A DNA stretch of 64,000 nucleotides from Mycobacteriales bacterium (GCA_030447385.1 JAUJOY010000003.1:283000-346999), one strand, 5' to 3'; counted from the stretch's first letter, positions 28,795-37,883 are shown. A program made the numbers and translations. Notes: a model not told the origin generated them from the sequence alone.

Positions 28795-29535
28795 ATGAGA
28801 CTGCTGGTGCTCGGCGGCACCTCCTTCGTCGGGCGCGCGATCGTCGCGGAGGCACTGCGGCGCGGCGACGACGTCACGCTGTTCAGCCGCGGGCGCACCG
28901 GCACCGACCTGTTCCCCGAGGCAGAGCGGCGCAGGGGTGACCGCGATCGAGGGGACTACGCGAGCCTGGCCGGCGGCGGGTGGGACGCCGTGGTCGACGT
29001 CAGCGGCTACGTCCCGCGGCACGTCCAGCAGGCGGCGGACGCCGTGGCCGAGCGCACCTCCCGCTACCTGTTCATCTCGACCGGCTCGGTGTACGACGTC
29101 TCGCGCGCACCGGAGGTGATCAACGAGGACGCGCCCCGCCTGGCGCCGGAGCGCAGCACGGAGCAGGTCGACGGGGACACCTACGGGGGGTTGAAGGTCG
29201 CTTGCGAGGACGACGCACTGGCCGGGTGGGGCGAGCGGGCGACGCTGGTCCGGCCCGGCATCGTCGCCGGTGCCGACGACCCCACCGACCGCTTCACGTA
29301 CTGGGTGCGACGGGCAGCCCAGGGCGGGCGGGCGGCGCTGGCAGGGCGCCCGGACCAGCCCGTGCAGGTGGTGGACGCCGGCGACCTCGCCCGTCTCGTG
29401 ATCGCGCTCGTCACCGCTGACGTGCCGGGGATCTACAACGCCGTCGGACCCTCGGAGGCGACCACCCTGGCCGGGCTGATCGAGATCTGCGCACGGGCCG
29501 CCGGGAGTTCGGTGGAGGTCGTGCCCGTACCTCGG
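28795..29535 (+). pseudogene. NAD-dependent epimerase-like gene, 3' end lost at an insertion boundary
   Basis: Extended SDR-like reductase starting MRLLVLGGTSFVGRAIV (NAD loop at 6-14). It has FISTGSVYDV and the YGGLKVACE catalytic YxxxK segment, then TLVRPGIVAGADDPTDRF and QVVDAGDLARLVI. Homology-like sequence ends around ICARAAGSSVEVVPVP (about residue 246). The frame then runs on through unrelated sequence to a stop at 29683-29685, where proteins of this type would continue for another 70 or so residues. The break coincides with the left edge of accessory block 1, so the gene was probably truncated by insertion or later deletion. Confidence 0.7.
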
Positions 29536-29571
29536 CGTTTTTCGCCGTCCGCTGAAGTGGATAACCGCAGG

Positions 29572-29690
29572 TCACAGCGTTTGGCGTCCGGGGCTGTGCG
29601 CCCGAATCCGCCGCTGAGCGGGGGCTGTGGCTACCAGTTTGGCTACCAGTTCCGTCACCCGTCCGGCCGGGTCCGCCAGCGCTAAAAGGG
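29572..29690 (-). pseudogene. Possible integrase C-terminal remnant
   Basis: On the minus strand a short frame reads ALADPAGRVTELVAKLVAT and continues to a TGA at about 29572. The TELVAKLVAT tail resembles the C-terminal linker of some actinobacterial tyrosine integrases, and the LVAKLVAT codons coincide with the 24-bp direct repeat. The upstream part would have been lost when the IS3 element landed. The peptide is short, so the assignment is tentative. Confidence 0.3.
29627..29650. repeat. Left copy of the 24-bp direct repeat bounding block 1 (putative att)
   Basis: Begins GTGGCTACC and ends GGCTACCAGT, itself a near-tandem of GGCTACCAGT. The identical 24 bp occur at 38028-38051, 8.4 kb away, in the same orientation. 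Exact identity outside any gene pair points to a recombination site, but both copies also read LVAKLVAT on the minus strand, so conserved coding is an alternative. Confidence 0.55.
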
Positions 29691-29707
29691 CTGCGCTGAG
29701 CCCCTTT
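29684..29707 (+). terminator. Possible factor-independent terminator
   Basis: AAAAGGGCT and AGCCCCTTT can pair with a small bulge around a GCGCTG loop, ending in T-rich sequence. It lies at the left edge of block 1 just before the IS3 element. No active gene clearly needs it. Confidence 0.35.
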
Positions 29708-29813
29708 GTGGACTTCGGCTTGGCGGGGGGACACCACACCAGGCGATCGTTGGGGACTGCTGAGCTGCAGGTCTGGTTGACACCTCTTCTGTGAATCGAG
29801 GTCCACCGGGAGG

Positions 29814-30107
29814 ATGTTCGCTGTGCCGAAGAAGTCCCCGCCCGAGTTCAAGCGTGACGTTGTACGGGTCGCCCGCCGTGGTGATCTGAGCCAGGCCGAG
29901 GTCGCTGCCGACTTCGACATCTCCGTGGAGTCGGTGCGCCGCTGGGTGCGCCAGGCCCACGTCGACGACGGCGTCGTCGACGGTCAGACCAGCGCCGAGC
30001 AGAGCGAGTTGGTGCAGCTGCGCCGCAAGGCTCGTCGGCTGGAGATGGAGAACGAGATCCTTCACCGGGCCGCGGCCTACTTCGCCGCCGGCAGCCTGCC
30101 AAAATGA
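29814..30107 (+). CDS. IS3-family transposase OrfA
   Basis: A 97-residue DNA-binding subunit with an N-terminal helix-turn-helix (FKRDVVRVARRGDLSQAEVA..SVESVRRWVRQA) and a leucine-rich coiled coil (LRRKARRLEMENEILHRAAA) for pairing with OrfB. The ATG at 29814 or the GTG at 29823 could be the start; GGAGG precedes the GTG by 9 nt. The last 4 nt overlap the OrfB ATG. Confidence 0.88.
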   Translation: MFAVPKKSPPEFKRDVVRVARRGDLSQAEVAADFDISVESVRRWVRQAHVDDGVVDGQTSAEQSELVQLRRKARRLEMENEILHRAAAYFAAGSLPK

Positions 30108-30980
30108 GTTACCCGCTGGTCCGTGATCTGGCCGCCGAGGGGATCCCGGTGCGGCTGACCTGCGGGTTCTCGGCCACTCCAGGCAGGCGTACTACGCCTG
30201 GCTGCGCGAGCCCATCAGCCAGCGCGAGCTCGAGGACGCCTACGTCACCAACGCGCTGGTCGACGCCTACGACGACGATCCGGAGTTCGGCTACCGGCTG
30301 CTGGCCGATGAGCTCGAGCGAGCTGGCCACCTCGTCGATAGCGGCGCGTCTGGCGGCTGTGCTCCCAGCAGCGCCTGTGGTCCAACACCGTGCGCAAGGG
30401 CCGGCGCGGCAGCGGCAAGACACCCGGCCCGGCCGTGCACGACGACCACGTCCAGCGCGACTTCACCCCCGCCGCGCCGGACACCGTCTGGGTCACCGAC
30501 ATCACCGAGCACCCGACCGCCGAAGGCATCTCTACTGCTGCGCGATCAAGGACCTGTTCAGCAACCGCATCGTCGGCTACGCGCTGGACGAGCGGATGAC
30601 CGCCCAGCTCGCCGTCACCGCGCTCCGTACTGCCGTGGCCAGGCGGCAGCCGACCGGCGTCGTGGTGGTCCACAGCGACCGCGGCTCCCAGTTCCGGGCA
30701 AGATCCTTCCGGGCGGTGCTGGCCGCCGCCGGGCTGCAGGGCTCGATGGGACGGGTCGCCTCGGCCGGAGACAACGCCGCCATGGAGTCCTGGCACGCGC
30801 TGCTGCAGAGAAACGTTCTAAGATCGCCGCCGCTGGCGCACCCGCGACGAGCTGCACGAGGCGATCGTCTTCTGGATCGAGCACACCTACAACCGGAGCC
30901 GCCGCCAGCGCGCCCTGGGCAAGCTCACCCCAGTCGAGTACGAACTCGCCTTCACCACCCAGGCCTCAATCGCGGCATGA
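30104..30980 (+). pseudogene. IS3-family transposase OrfB, at least four frameshifts
   Basis: Intact IS3 OrfB would be a DDE integrase. Here the frame changes near 30,163, 30,338, 30,530 and 30,821. Recognisable pieces are AYYAWLREPISQRELEDAYV, VWRLCSQQRLWSNTVRKGRR, DTVWVTDITEHPTAEG (first Asp), VVVVHSDRGSQFRA (second Asp), NAAMESWHALLQ (Glu) and HTYNRSRRQRALGKLTPVEY. The catalytic residues survive at sequence level but not in one frame, so the element cannot transpose unless the indels are sequencing errors. Confidence 0.85.
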
Positions 30981-31014
30981 TCACCACCCACCCGGTGTCA
31001 ACCGAACCTGCAGC

Positions 31015-31212
31015 AATCCCAACCTTGCAGCGCGCCTTGGCTGCACCGCGGGTCGTGAGCTTGCCGTCGTACTGACCACCTCCGGAAGTCCGCTCCTCCC
31101 AGATCTGCTCAGCCGGCACGCCGCAGTTCGGGCACACGAACGCCCGCGCGCCGTACACCGGCGGACCAGTCGGTGTTCCCGGCGATGGTTCGTTCCGACG
31201 GGGCAGCGTCAT
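31015..31212 (-). pseudogene. Zinc-ribbon-like hypothetical gene, 3' end removed by IS3
   Basis: The minus-strand frame starts MTLPRRNEPSPGTPTGPP and has VCPNCGVPAEQIWEERTSGG, a CxxC ribbon half, before running into the IS3 right end. The remaining frame through the IS is unrelated sequence. The family is not recognised. Confidence 0.5.
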
Positions 31213-31321
31213 GGCACCAACGTAAGGTCCCGAGACATGACGTACCGGCAGAACGGCTGAGTGTGGTCAGCGCCGCAGGGGTGACGGCATTCCTTCCCTG
31301 TTCGAACAGGTCGACAGGTGG

Positions 31322-32050
31322 GTGGCGCGGACAGAGTCGAAGAGCTCGGAGGTCCAAGCGGGGAGCTCGCTGGCGAGCGACGATGCAGCCACGGCGCGCT
31401 GGCATCTATCTCACGCAGCGCTGTCGGGGCTGTCGCATGGCATTGACCACCTGCACTGCTTCCGCAACCTCGTCCTCGGCGCCCGGGTGCTGCATCCCTA
31501 TGCGCCGTTCTCGCTCCTGCGGTCGGCTGTCGAGAACCTGGCCACGGCGGTCTGGCTGTTGGCGCCCGAAGAGGGCGTCGACCGCGTGCAACGGCGACTG
31601 CAGCTGGCCCGCGCCGACGCAGCCAGGGGCGAGGAAGTTCGCCAGATGGTCGGCGCGCCGGTCGGCAGGCCACTCGAGACGCGGCTCGAAGAGATGGCGT
31701 CTGCGGCTATCGCGGCAGGCGTCCCGAGAGACAGCGCATACGGCAAGGCCCCGGGCTTCGAGCGCATCGTTCGGGAGGCCGGAGAAGCCACGCGCCTCAA
31801 GGGCGACACGCTCGTCATGGTGTGGAAGACGTGCAGCGGCATCACTCACGGCCAGCTCTGGGCCAGCTTCGGAGTCCTGACTCGCGAGATGGTGCCGGAT
31901 CTCGACGACCCTGAATCCGAGTCTGTCCACCTGAAGCTCAGCGCCCCGGAAAGCACGCTGCAACTCGCGACCGAGTGTGCCGTCGTCGTCGGCAAGGAGG
32001 CCTGGCGGCTCTTCGACAACCGTCGGCTCAAGTTCACGACCCACCAGTGA
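31322..32050 (+). CDS. Hypothetical helical protein
   Basis: I do not recognise this 242-residue protein. It is predicted soluble and mostly helical, with SLLRSAVENLATAVWLL and WKTCSGITHGQLWASFGVL as the most conserved-looking segments. The R..E..A and HG positions recall HEPN-like or AbiV-like helical proteins, but this is only a resemblance. GTG start at 31322, no close neighbour on the same strand, IS1380 immediately downstream. Codon usage is less extreme in GC3 than the core genes around the island, fitting acquisition. Confidence 0.6.
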   Translation: MARTESKSSEVQAGSSLASDDAATARWHLSHAALSGLSHGIDHLHCFRNLVLGARVLHPYAPFSLLRSAVENLATAVWLLAPEEGVDRVQRRLQLARADAARGEEVRQMVGAPVGRPLETRLEEMASAAIAAGVPRDSAYGKAPGFERIVREAGEATRLKGDTLVMVWKTCSGITHGQLWASFGVLTREMVPDLDDPESESVHLKLSAPESTLQLATECAVVVGKEAWRLFDNRRLKFTTHQ

Positions 32051-32141
32051 TCTAAGCCAAGGGCGATCTAAGGCGGCCGCGCCCGCCCCTACGCAGCACG
32101 CCCGGCACGCCTGGAACCGCCGTTACGCGCCTCCTGCTAAG

Positions 32142-33769
32142 CCCGTATCCACCGCTGTAGTTGGTGTGCGGCGCGGGTCGTGACGCCGAAATGCCCCTCT
32201 GTTGCTGGAGAATCGATCTTGTCTAGGGATCAAATCCACCACATCAGAAGGGCACCTGGTAGGTGCGAGTCTGCCACGGCGTTGCTGCCGTCTTTGATGA
32301 TCCGAACCTCGTGTCGTGCGCAGGGTTGGCGCCGGTGCTGCAGCTGGCCGAACGGGCGGGCCTGCACGAGCTCGTCGGGCGGCATCTGCACCTGACCCGG
32401 CCGGGCGGGAGCAACGCGCAGTTGAAGATCCCGGCGCTGGTCTCGGGGATGATCGCCGGTGCCGACTCGATCGACGACATGGACCTGCTGCGCCACGGCG
32501 GGATGAGCCGGCTGGTCGAGGACGTGCGGGCGCCCTCCACGCTCGGGACGTTCCTGCGCTCGTTCACCTTCGGTCATGTCCGTCAGCTCGACGCAGTCGC
32601 CTCGCGGCTGCTGATCAACCTCGCCCGCCACGCGCCGCTGCTGCCCGGCGCCGATGAGGTGGCGTTCGTCGATGTCGATGACACGCTCAAGCAGACCTAC
32701 GGCTACGCCAAGCAAGGCGCCGGCCGTGGCTACACCGGCGTGAAAGGCCTGAACGCGCTGCTCGCCACCGTCAGCACCCGGTCCTCAGCGCCGGTGATCG
32801 CCGCCACCCGGCTGCGCCGCGGCTCGACCAACAGCACCAAGGGCTCCGCGAAGCTCATCGGTGAAGCCCTCGGAACGGCCAAGCAGGCCGGTGCCACCGG
32901 GCTGCTGGTGCTGCGCGCGGACTCAGCCTTCTACCGCCGGGACGTGATCGAGATGGCGCTGCGGCACGGCGCGTGCTTCTCCATCGTCGCCCGGCTGCTT
33001 CCCCCTGTCCGCCAGGCGATCACGCAGATCCCGGCCTCGGCGTGGACGCCGATCAAGTACCCCCACGCCCTCTACGACGAGGCGTCGCAGGGCTGGGTCA
33101 GCACCGCGGAGGTCGCCGAGATCCCCTACACCGCGTTCGCCAGCAAGGCCAAGGCGCAGCGGGTCACCGCCCGGCTGATCGTGCGCCGGGTGCCGGACCT
33201 GAACCCGGACAACCAGAGCGAGCTGTTCACCGCCTACCGCCATCACGCGGTGTTCACCAACAGTCCGCTGCCGCTGCTCGAGGCGGAGAGGACGCACCGG
33301 GCGCACGCGATCATCGAGCAGGTTATCTCCGACCTGAAGAACGGGCCGCTCGCGCACCTGCCCTCGGGGCGCTTCTGGGCCAACAGCGCCTGGCTGGTCT
33401 GCGCCGCGATGGCGTTCAACCTCACCCGCGCCGCCGGCACCCTCGCCTCGACCTTCCACGCCAAAGCCACCACCGGCACCATCCGGGCGCAGCTCATCAC
33501 CGTCCCCGCGCGGCTGGCCACATCGGCGCGGCGGCTCACTCTGCACCTGCCCACAGCCTGGCCGTGGGAGCACGCCTGGCAACGAATGCTCGTCCGCGCG
33601 ACCGGCCCACCCCTACCGACCTGAAACCCGACCACCCGTCCAACAGGACCCGACCGGAGACGACAGTGGAGGTAGCCGGCGCCGCCCGGCCACCCCGGCA
33701 TGCGCCGATCCATCAGCACCCACGCCGACCGCTGCGAGCGTCCCGAGCCGGGGCGCCGGTGGATACGGG
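32142..33769 (+). mobile_element. IS1380-family insertion sequence
   Basis: A 1628-bp element with short inverted ends CCCGTATCCACCG (32142-32154, and inverted at 33757-33769) around an intact transposase gene. I could not see a convincing 4-bp target duplication in the flanks. It separates the hypothetical gene from the DHFR-like pseudogene. Confidence 0.8.
32263..33624 (+). CDS. IS1380-family transposase
   Basis: A 453-residue DDE transposase with VAFVDVDDTLKQTYGYAKQG (first catalytic Asp), LVLRADSAFYRRDVIEMAL (second Asp) and HRAHAIIEQVISDLKNGPLA (Glu), the set expected for IS1380. It is unbroken, so this element may still be active. Start at the GTG at 32263 is approximate. Confidence 0.92.
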   Translation: MRVCHGVAAVFDDPNLVSCAGLAPVLQLAERAGLHELVGRHLHLTRPGGSNAQLKIPALVSGMIAGADSIDDMDLLRHGGMSRLVEDVRAPSTLGTFLRSFTFGHVRQLDAVASRLLINLARHAPLLPGADEVAFVDVDDTLKQTYGYAKQGAGRGYTGVKGLNALLATVSTRSSAPVIAATRLRRGSTNSTKGSAKLIGEALGTAKQAGATGLLVLRADSAFYRRDVIEMALRHGACFSIVARLLPPVRQAITQIPASAWTPIKYPHALYDEASQGWVSTAEVAEIPYTAFASKAKAQRVTARLIVRRVPDLNPDNQSELFTAYRHHAVFTNSPLPLLEAERTHRAHAIIEQVISDLKNGPLAHLPSGRFWANSAWLVCAAMAFNLTRAAGTLASTFHAKATTGTIRAQLITVPARLATSARRLTLHLPTAWPWEHAWQRMLVRATGPPLPT

Positions 33770-33780
33770 ATCAGTCTTGG

Positions 33781-34316
33781 CTAGGCTCGGGGCCGGTAGG
33801 TCCTCGCGACGACCCCGTCCGGGAGGTCCACCTGATCCACGAGCTCCAGGTCGAGCTGAACCCCGTCGAGCAGCCGCGGCCCTCGCCCTGCCACGTGCGG
33901 GTGGACCACGAGCACGTACTCGTCGATGAGACCCCACCCGGCCAACGCAGCGGGGAGGGTCACGCCCCCGACGTAGAGCCCGTCGCCCGGCTCCTCCTTG
34001 AGCGTCAGCACCGCCTGGCGCAGGTCCCCGCGCACGAGCTCGGCGTTCCAGTCGACCCGCTCCAGCGTGCTCGACACGACGTACTTCTTCGCTGCGTCGA
34101 TCGTCCGCGCGAAGGGCAGCGTCCACTCGGGCATCTCCGGCGAGGGCTCCCGCCACGCCGACTCCATGAGCTCGAACGTCACGCGGCCGAGGATCAGGGC
34201 GTCAGCGCTCGCGATGAGGCCGGCTGCGTGGTGGTGCATCTGCTCGGACGGCGTGACCGCGGTGTGGTCGCAGCAGCCGTCAAGGTGACGTTGATGGAGT
34301 ACCGCAGCGGCCTCAT
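33781..34316 (-). pseudogene. Dihydrofolate-reductase-fold protein (RibD C-terminal type), one frameshift
   Basis: The body contains ALILGRVTFELMESAWREP, AKKYVVSSTLE, GDGLYVGGVTLPAALAGWGL and [14 protein letters not shown], the pattern of the DHFR-like reductase family common in actinobacteria. The natural N-terminus MRPLRYSINVTLDG is split: MRPLRYSINVTL is in one frame and DGCCDHTAVTP in the next, with one base apparently missing at 34280/34281. A longer in-frame start exists at 34332 but gives a non-homologous N-terminus. A real mutation or a sequence error would both fit. Confidence 0.75.
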
Positions 34317-34464
34317 CCGCCGACCCTGCCACGCGGGCGGGCGGACGCGTCGCGAACAGCAGCGCCCCGGCCGCAGCGATCGCGGAGCTCGGGCTCGTGA
34401 CGTGCGCAGGCAGGGCCGCAGTCGAGGACGTCCGCGTGTCGCCGACCTGCGCACGTAGCGATCG

Positions 34465-35043
34465 TCATCGTTGGCGTGCGATGTGGGCCGTCCAGGCGTC
34501 GACGGCCTGCTCGCTGGTCATCGCAAGGACATCGTCGCGGTTCAAGCCAGCGGTGTGCACGAGGCGGTCGACAAGCCAGTCCTCCGGACGAGAAGGCGCC
34601 TGTTGCGGGGGCTGAGCCGCAAGACCCTTCGCACGCTTCCCGAGCTCGTCGAGGACGGCTGACAGGGAGCGACGGACGGGGGAGTCACCAAGAAACGCCA
34701 CGCGCTGGGTCATCTCGCTGTAGACCTCGCTGTCGGAGCGGGCCCCGACCGCCCACACCTCGGCGATCTCGATGGTGAGGGTGCCGCGCAGGTCGGTGCT
34801 GGCGCGCCAGATGATGCGCCAGTCCCTGTTGCCGACGACCAGCTTGCGATAGCCGATGAGGGTCCCGAGCAGGGGCTCGCCCGCGAACGGGTCGGCCTCC
34901 AGCAGCAGCATCTTCTTCAGCGCCCAGACCAGCGGTGCGCCGTCGAGCCGGTCCAGGTCTGCCCGGGCGGGATCGGTGAGCCAGACCTCGGCGCGGCTGG
35001 GGGACGGCCCCGGTGCTGGGAATGATCGCTTCCTGCCGGGCAC
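34465..35043 (-). CDS. RelE/ParE-family toxin with C-terminal extension
   Basis: Toxin half of a type II pair. The first 100 or so residues show the RelE-like core: VWLTDPARADLDRL, LLLEADPFAGEPL, IGYRKLVVGNRDWRIIWRA and IEIAEVWAVGARSDSEVY. Chromosomal RelE proteins are near 90-100 residues, but this one has 192, with a tail of about 75 residues (RSLSAVLDELGKRAK to WTAHIARQR) that I cannot assign. The start is the GTG at 35043, 2 nt after the antitoxin stop, so the two are co-translated. Target (ribosome-bound mRNA or gyrase) cannot be told from the sequence. Confidence 0.8.
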   Translation of the reverse strand: MPGRKRSFPAPGPSPSRAEVWLTDPARADLDRLDGAPLVWALKKMLLLEADPFAGEPLLGTLIGYRKLVVGNRDWRIIWRASTDLRGTLTIEIAEVWAVGARSDSEVYSEMTQRVAFLGDSPVRRSLSAVLDELGKRAKGLAAQPPQQAPSRPEDWLVDRLVHTAGLNRDDVLAMTSEQAVDAWTAHIARQR

Positions 35044-35045
35044 CG

Positions 35046-35351
35046 CTACCGCGGCTCGTCCATAGCCTCGAGCTGCTCACGGGTGTAGCCCAGGCCTTCG
35101 ATCACGTCGTCGAGAGACGTCCGTCGGCCGTTGTCGGTGGCCGCGCGGGCGAGCACGAGTGCGATATCGACCAGGTCGCGCTCCAGCCCCTGCAGCCGCA
35201 GGAGCTCCTGATAGCCGATGATCGCTGCGACGGGTTCCGAGTGTCGTCGCAGGATGGTCGGGCGACCCCCCTCCGCGTCCGCGACGAGCTTGGATACGCC
35301 CCGACGGCTCGCCTCGGCGATCGGCAGGGGCTCGGCTTCGTTGAGGCTCAT
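35046..35351 (-). CDS. Phd/YefM-family antitoxin
   Basis: A 101-residue antitoxin with the Phd N-terminal DNA-binding pattern IAEASRRGVSKLVADAEGGRPTILRRHSEPVAAIIGYQEL and a helical C-terminal part expected to wrap the toxin. It precedes the toxin gene by 2 nt. Upstream, AGTG-N7-CACT (35357-35371) overlaps a TATACA-like -10 on the minus strand and is a plausible autoregulatory site. Confidence 0.85.
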   Translation of the reverse strand: MSLNEAEPLPIAEASRRGVSKLVADAEGGRPTILRRHSEPVAAIIGYQELLRLQGLERDLVDIALVLARAATDNGRRTSLDDVIEGLGYTREQLEAMDEPR

Positions 35352-35456
35352 GGCAGAAGTGTATAGATCACTGGGCAGAAAGCTGGCCTCAGCCAGTCGG
35401 CAATCCTAGGCCGTCATCGGTCGACGATGCGGACAATCGACGCGTTTCCCGCTTCC

Positions 35457-37817
35457 TCATCGAGGGTCAGGGAACCCCAGGCTGAGGTAGCCAGGTGCGC
35501 GCCTGTTCAGCGAGTGGGCCAGGACGCCAACATCGGTGTCGTGGTAGTCGTGCACCTGGGCCAGCACCTTGCCGGGGTGGGGCCGGACGATCCGGCCGAC
35601 GTACTGCACGAGCCGGCCCTTGAACGCGATCGGCGCGACGAGGAACAGCGTGTCGAGCGCGGGGCAGTCGAAGCCCTCGCCAAGGTAGGAGCCGGTGGCC
35701 ACCGCGAGCAGCGGCGGCCCGCCGTCCGGGGGCACGAGCCGGTCAAGCGCTGCCGCGCGCGCCTTAACGCCGAGACCGCCCCGGAGCACGACAGGGTCGT
35801 GGCCCATGCCACGCAGCGCTTCGGCGAGAAACTCGACGTGGCGGGTCCACTGGGTGAGCACGAGGCAGTGCCTGCCCGCCTCGAGAGCGGCGTGGACGTC
35901 GGTCAGCACCTGCTCGTTGCGGCCCGGGTCGTCAACCAGGGCCCGGTAGACGGCCTGGATCGCCCCGGGACGAGACAGGTCGTCGTCGGTGTCGAAGGCG
36001 AAGCCCGTGAGATGCACGAGCACCTCCCGTCGCAGCGGTGGTGCTCCGTCGAGGGTGTCGCCGGCGCTGTGCTTGATCTCGTGCCGGACGGGTCCGCACT
36101 GCTGGAAGATCAGCTCGTCGAGACCGTCGCGCCGGTAGGGGGTGGCCGTCAGGCCCAGCCAGCGCCGCACCGGGATCTGGCGTACGGCGTTCTCGAACGC
36201 GACCGCAGGCACGTGATGGCACTCGTCGACGATCACCAGCCCGTACGCAGCGGTGACCTCGCCGACGTCTGTCCGCTTGCTGAGCGTCTGCAAGGTGGCG
36301 ACGTCGACGACGCCGGTACGCCTGTCCTTGCCGCCTCCGATCTGGCCGGCCGACACCCCGAGGAACTCCAGGAGTCGGGCCCGCCACTGGTCGAGCAGCG
36401 GCTTGCGGTCCACCAGGACCAGGGTGGGCACAGCGTGCTCGGCGATGAGGGCGCAGGCGATCACGGTCTTGCCGGCGCCTGGCGGCGCGACCAGCATCCC
36501 GAGCTCGTGCTCGGATAGGGCGTCGGCTGCGCGAGCCTGGTCCAGTCCGAGCTGCGCCGTGAACGCGAACTCCTGCCGGGCCGGCTCGGGCCGCGTGTCG
36601 CTCAGCTGCAGGCGGCTGCCGACCTCGGTGACGAGCGCTTCGACGCTGGAGCGCATCCCGCGCGGCACGGTGAAGTCCTCAAGGTCCTCGTAGTAGCAGC
36701 GCAGGAACCGCGGCAGGTTGTAGGTCGACATGCGCCGGCGCTCCCGCTCGTAGAAGACCGGGTTGGGCATCGACGCTGCGTGCTTCAGCGTCGCCAGCAG
36801 GGCGGCGGGAAGCGTCGTGCGGTCAAGGGCGAGGCCGGCTCCGAGCCTCGCCGGGATGAACGGCGGTGCCGGCGGGTGGATGCGCGAGGCGGTCGATCGA
36901 CGCAGCCGATCGACCTCGGAGCCGGTGGTGACGGCCGCTGCACGGTTCGCCAGCCGGTCGAGCTCCTTCGGGGTGATGCGTCCGACCGTGGACAGGTAGG
37001 CCCACTGGTCCTCCTGCGGCTCCAGGGTGCTCAGGTCCAGGAAGACCGTCGCCCCGCGACGCCGGCACTGCCCCTGCAGGGGAGCGGCGATGAGGTTCCC
37101 GATGGCGTCCAGGCCAGGCAGCGTGTCCTGCGAGGGGAACAGCCGGTCGTAGCTGCTCAGGTCCATCTCACCGCGAAGAGTCATGGCCTCCCGGAGCAGG
37201 CCCATCCCGAGCCTGCGAGCGGTGGCAGCGGGCACGGCGCCAGTGAAGAAGAGCCACACGTGCGCACCGACTCCGGAGCGGGAGACCTCGAGCGCCGCAG
37301 GGGCGCCCAGTGCGCGGGTCGCCTTGAGGTAGGACAACGCATCCAGCAGCGCTGCCGGGCCGTCGAAGTCCGCGGCGACCCAGTGGCAGCGGTTGTCGGC
37401 CTTGAGCGGGTACAGGCCGACGTGGAGCTCGCCGCTCAGGTGGGCCGCGACGATCTTGTCGGTCAAGGGCAGGTACTGAGGCTTGGACGCTCCGCTGCCC
37501 TTGCGCCAGCCACCAGGAACCGCCGGCACCCACCCCGCCCGGCCGGTGCGGGCGTTCTCCCAGCGCGTGGCATAGACGTCCTGACGGCAGGCGAACATGG
37601 CTCGGAAGAACGCGACCTTGGTCGCCGGGTCGGACCGCGCGTGCACGGGCCCGGGAGGCCGCTCAAACAGGCCGGACTGAGCCGGACCTGGAGCCGCCGC
37701 TTCCTGCGGGCTGAGTCGGAGCAGCCGCAGCAGGCGGTCGTTCTCCGCCTGGAGCCGGACGACAGCGGCGCGCAGCTCGTCGAGCTCGACATCGAGCGCC
37801 AGCACGTGCTGCGTCAT
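35457..37817 (-). CDS. Primase-helicase fusion of the TOTE conflict-system type
   Basis: A 786-residue fusion. Residues 5-35 form a coiled coil. An archaeo-eukaryotic primase domain follows, with WVAADFDGP (Asp150, Asp152) and VSRSGVGAHVWLFF (Ser181 to His186), then DRLFPSQD and GNLIAAPLQ. From about 415 there is a superfamily 2 helicase: Walker A APPGAGKT (444-451), DECHH (531-535), TATPYRRDGLDE and QYVGRIVR. This arrangement matches proteins annotated as TOTE conflict-system primases, thought to act in defence. No nuclease gene is adjacent. It lies in an island next to a toxin-antitoxin pair. Start at 37817 gives a complete N-terminus. Confidence 0.8.
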   Translation of the reverse strand: MTQHVLALDVELDELRAAVVRLQAENDRLLRLLRLSPQEAAAPGPAQSGLFERPPGPVHARSDPATKVAFFRAMFACRQDVYATRWENARTGRAGWVPAVPGGWRKGSGASKPQYLPLTDKIVAAHLSGELHVGLYPLKADNRCHWVAADFDGPAALLDALSYLKATRALGAPAALEVSRSGVGAHVWLFFTGAVPAATARRLGMGLLREAMTLRGEMDLSSYDRLFPSQDTLPGLDAIGNLIAAPLQGQCRRRGATVFLDLSTLEPQEDQWAYLSTVGRITPKELDRLANRAAAVTTGSEVDRLRRSTASRIHPPAPPFIPARLGAGLALDRTTLPAALLATLKHAASMPNPVFYERERRRMSTYNLPRFLRCYYEDLEDFTVPRGMRSSVEALVTEVGSRLQLSDTRPEPARQEFAFTAQLGLDQARAADALSEHELGMLVAPPGAGKTVIACALIAEHAVPTLVLVDRKPLLDQWRARLLEFLGVSAGQIGGGKDRRTGVVDVATLQTLSKRTDVGEVTAAYGLVIVDECHHVPAVAFENAVRQIPVRRWLGLTATPYRRDGLDELIFQQCGPVRHEIKHSAGDTLDGAPPLRREVLVHLTGFAFDTDDDLSRPGAIQAVYRALVDDPGRNEQVLTDVHAALEAGRHCLVLTQWTRHVEFLAEALRGMGHDPVVLRGGLGVKARAAALDRLVPPDGGPPLLAVATGSYLGEGFDCPALDTLFLVAPIAFKGRLVQYVGRIVRPHPGKVLAQVHDYHDTDVGVLAHSLNRRAPGYLSLGFPDPR

Positions 37818-37883
37818 CGCCTCATCATGGGCGCCCCTGCGTCAGGAGCACGGCCCGCGGGCCCGCGACACGCTGCCGTCCCG

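Larger units (their letters stand above)
29764..31014 (+). mobile_element. IS3-family insertion sequence, inactive
   Basis: A 1251-bp element with terminal inverted repeats of 21 bp: GCTGCAGGT-CT-GGTTGACACC (29764-29784), and the inverted right end GCTGCAGGT-TC-GGTTGACACC (30994-31014), two mismatches. It encodes an OrfA and a multiply frameshifted OrfB. Insertion cut off the 3' end of a small zinc-ribbon gene on the minus strand (31015-31212). Confidence 0.85.
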
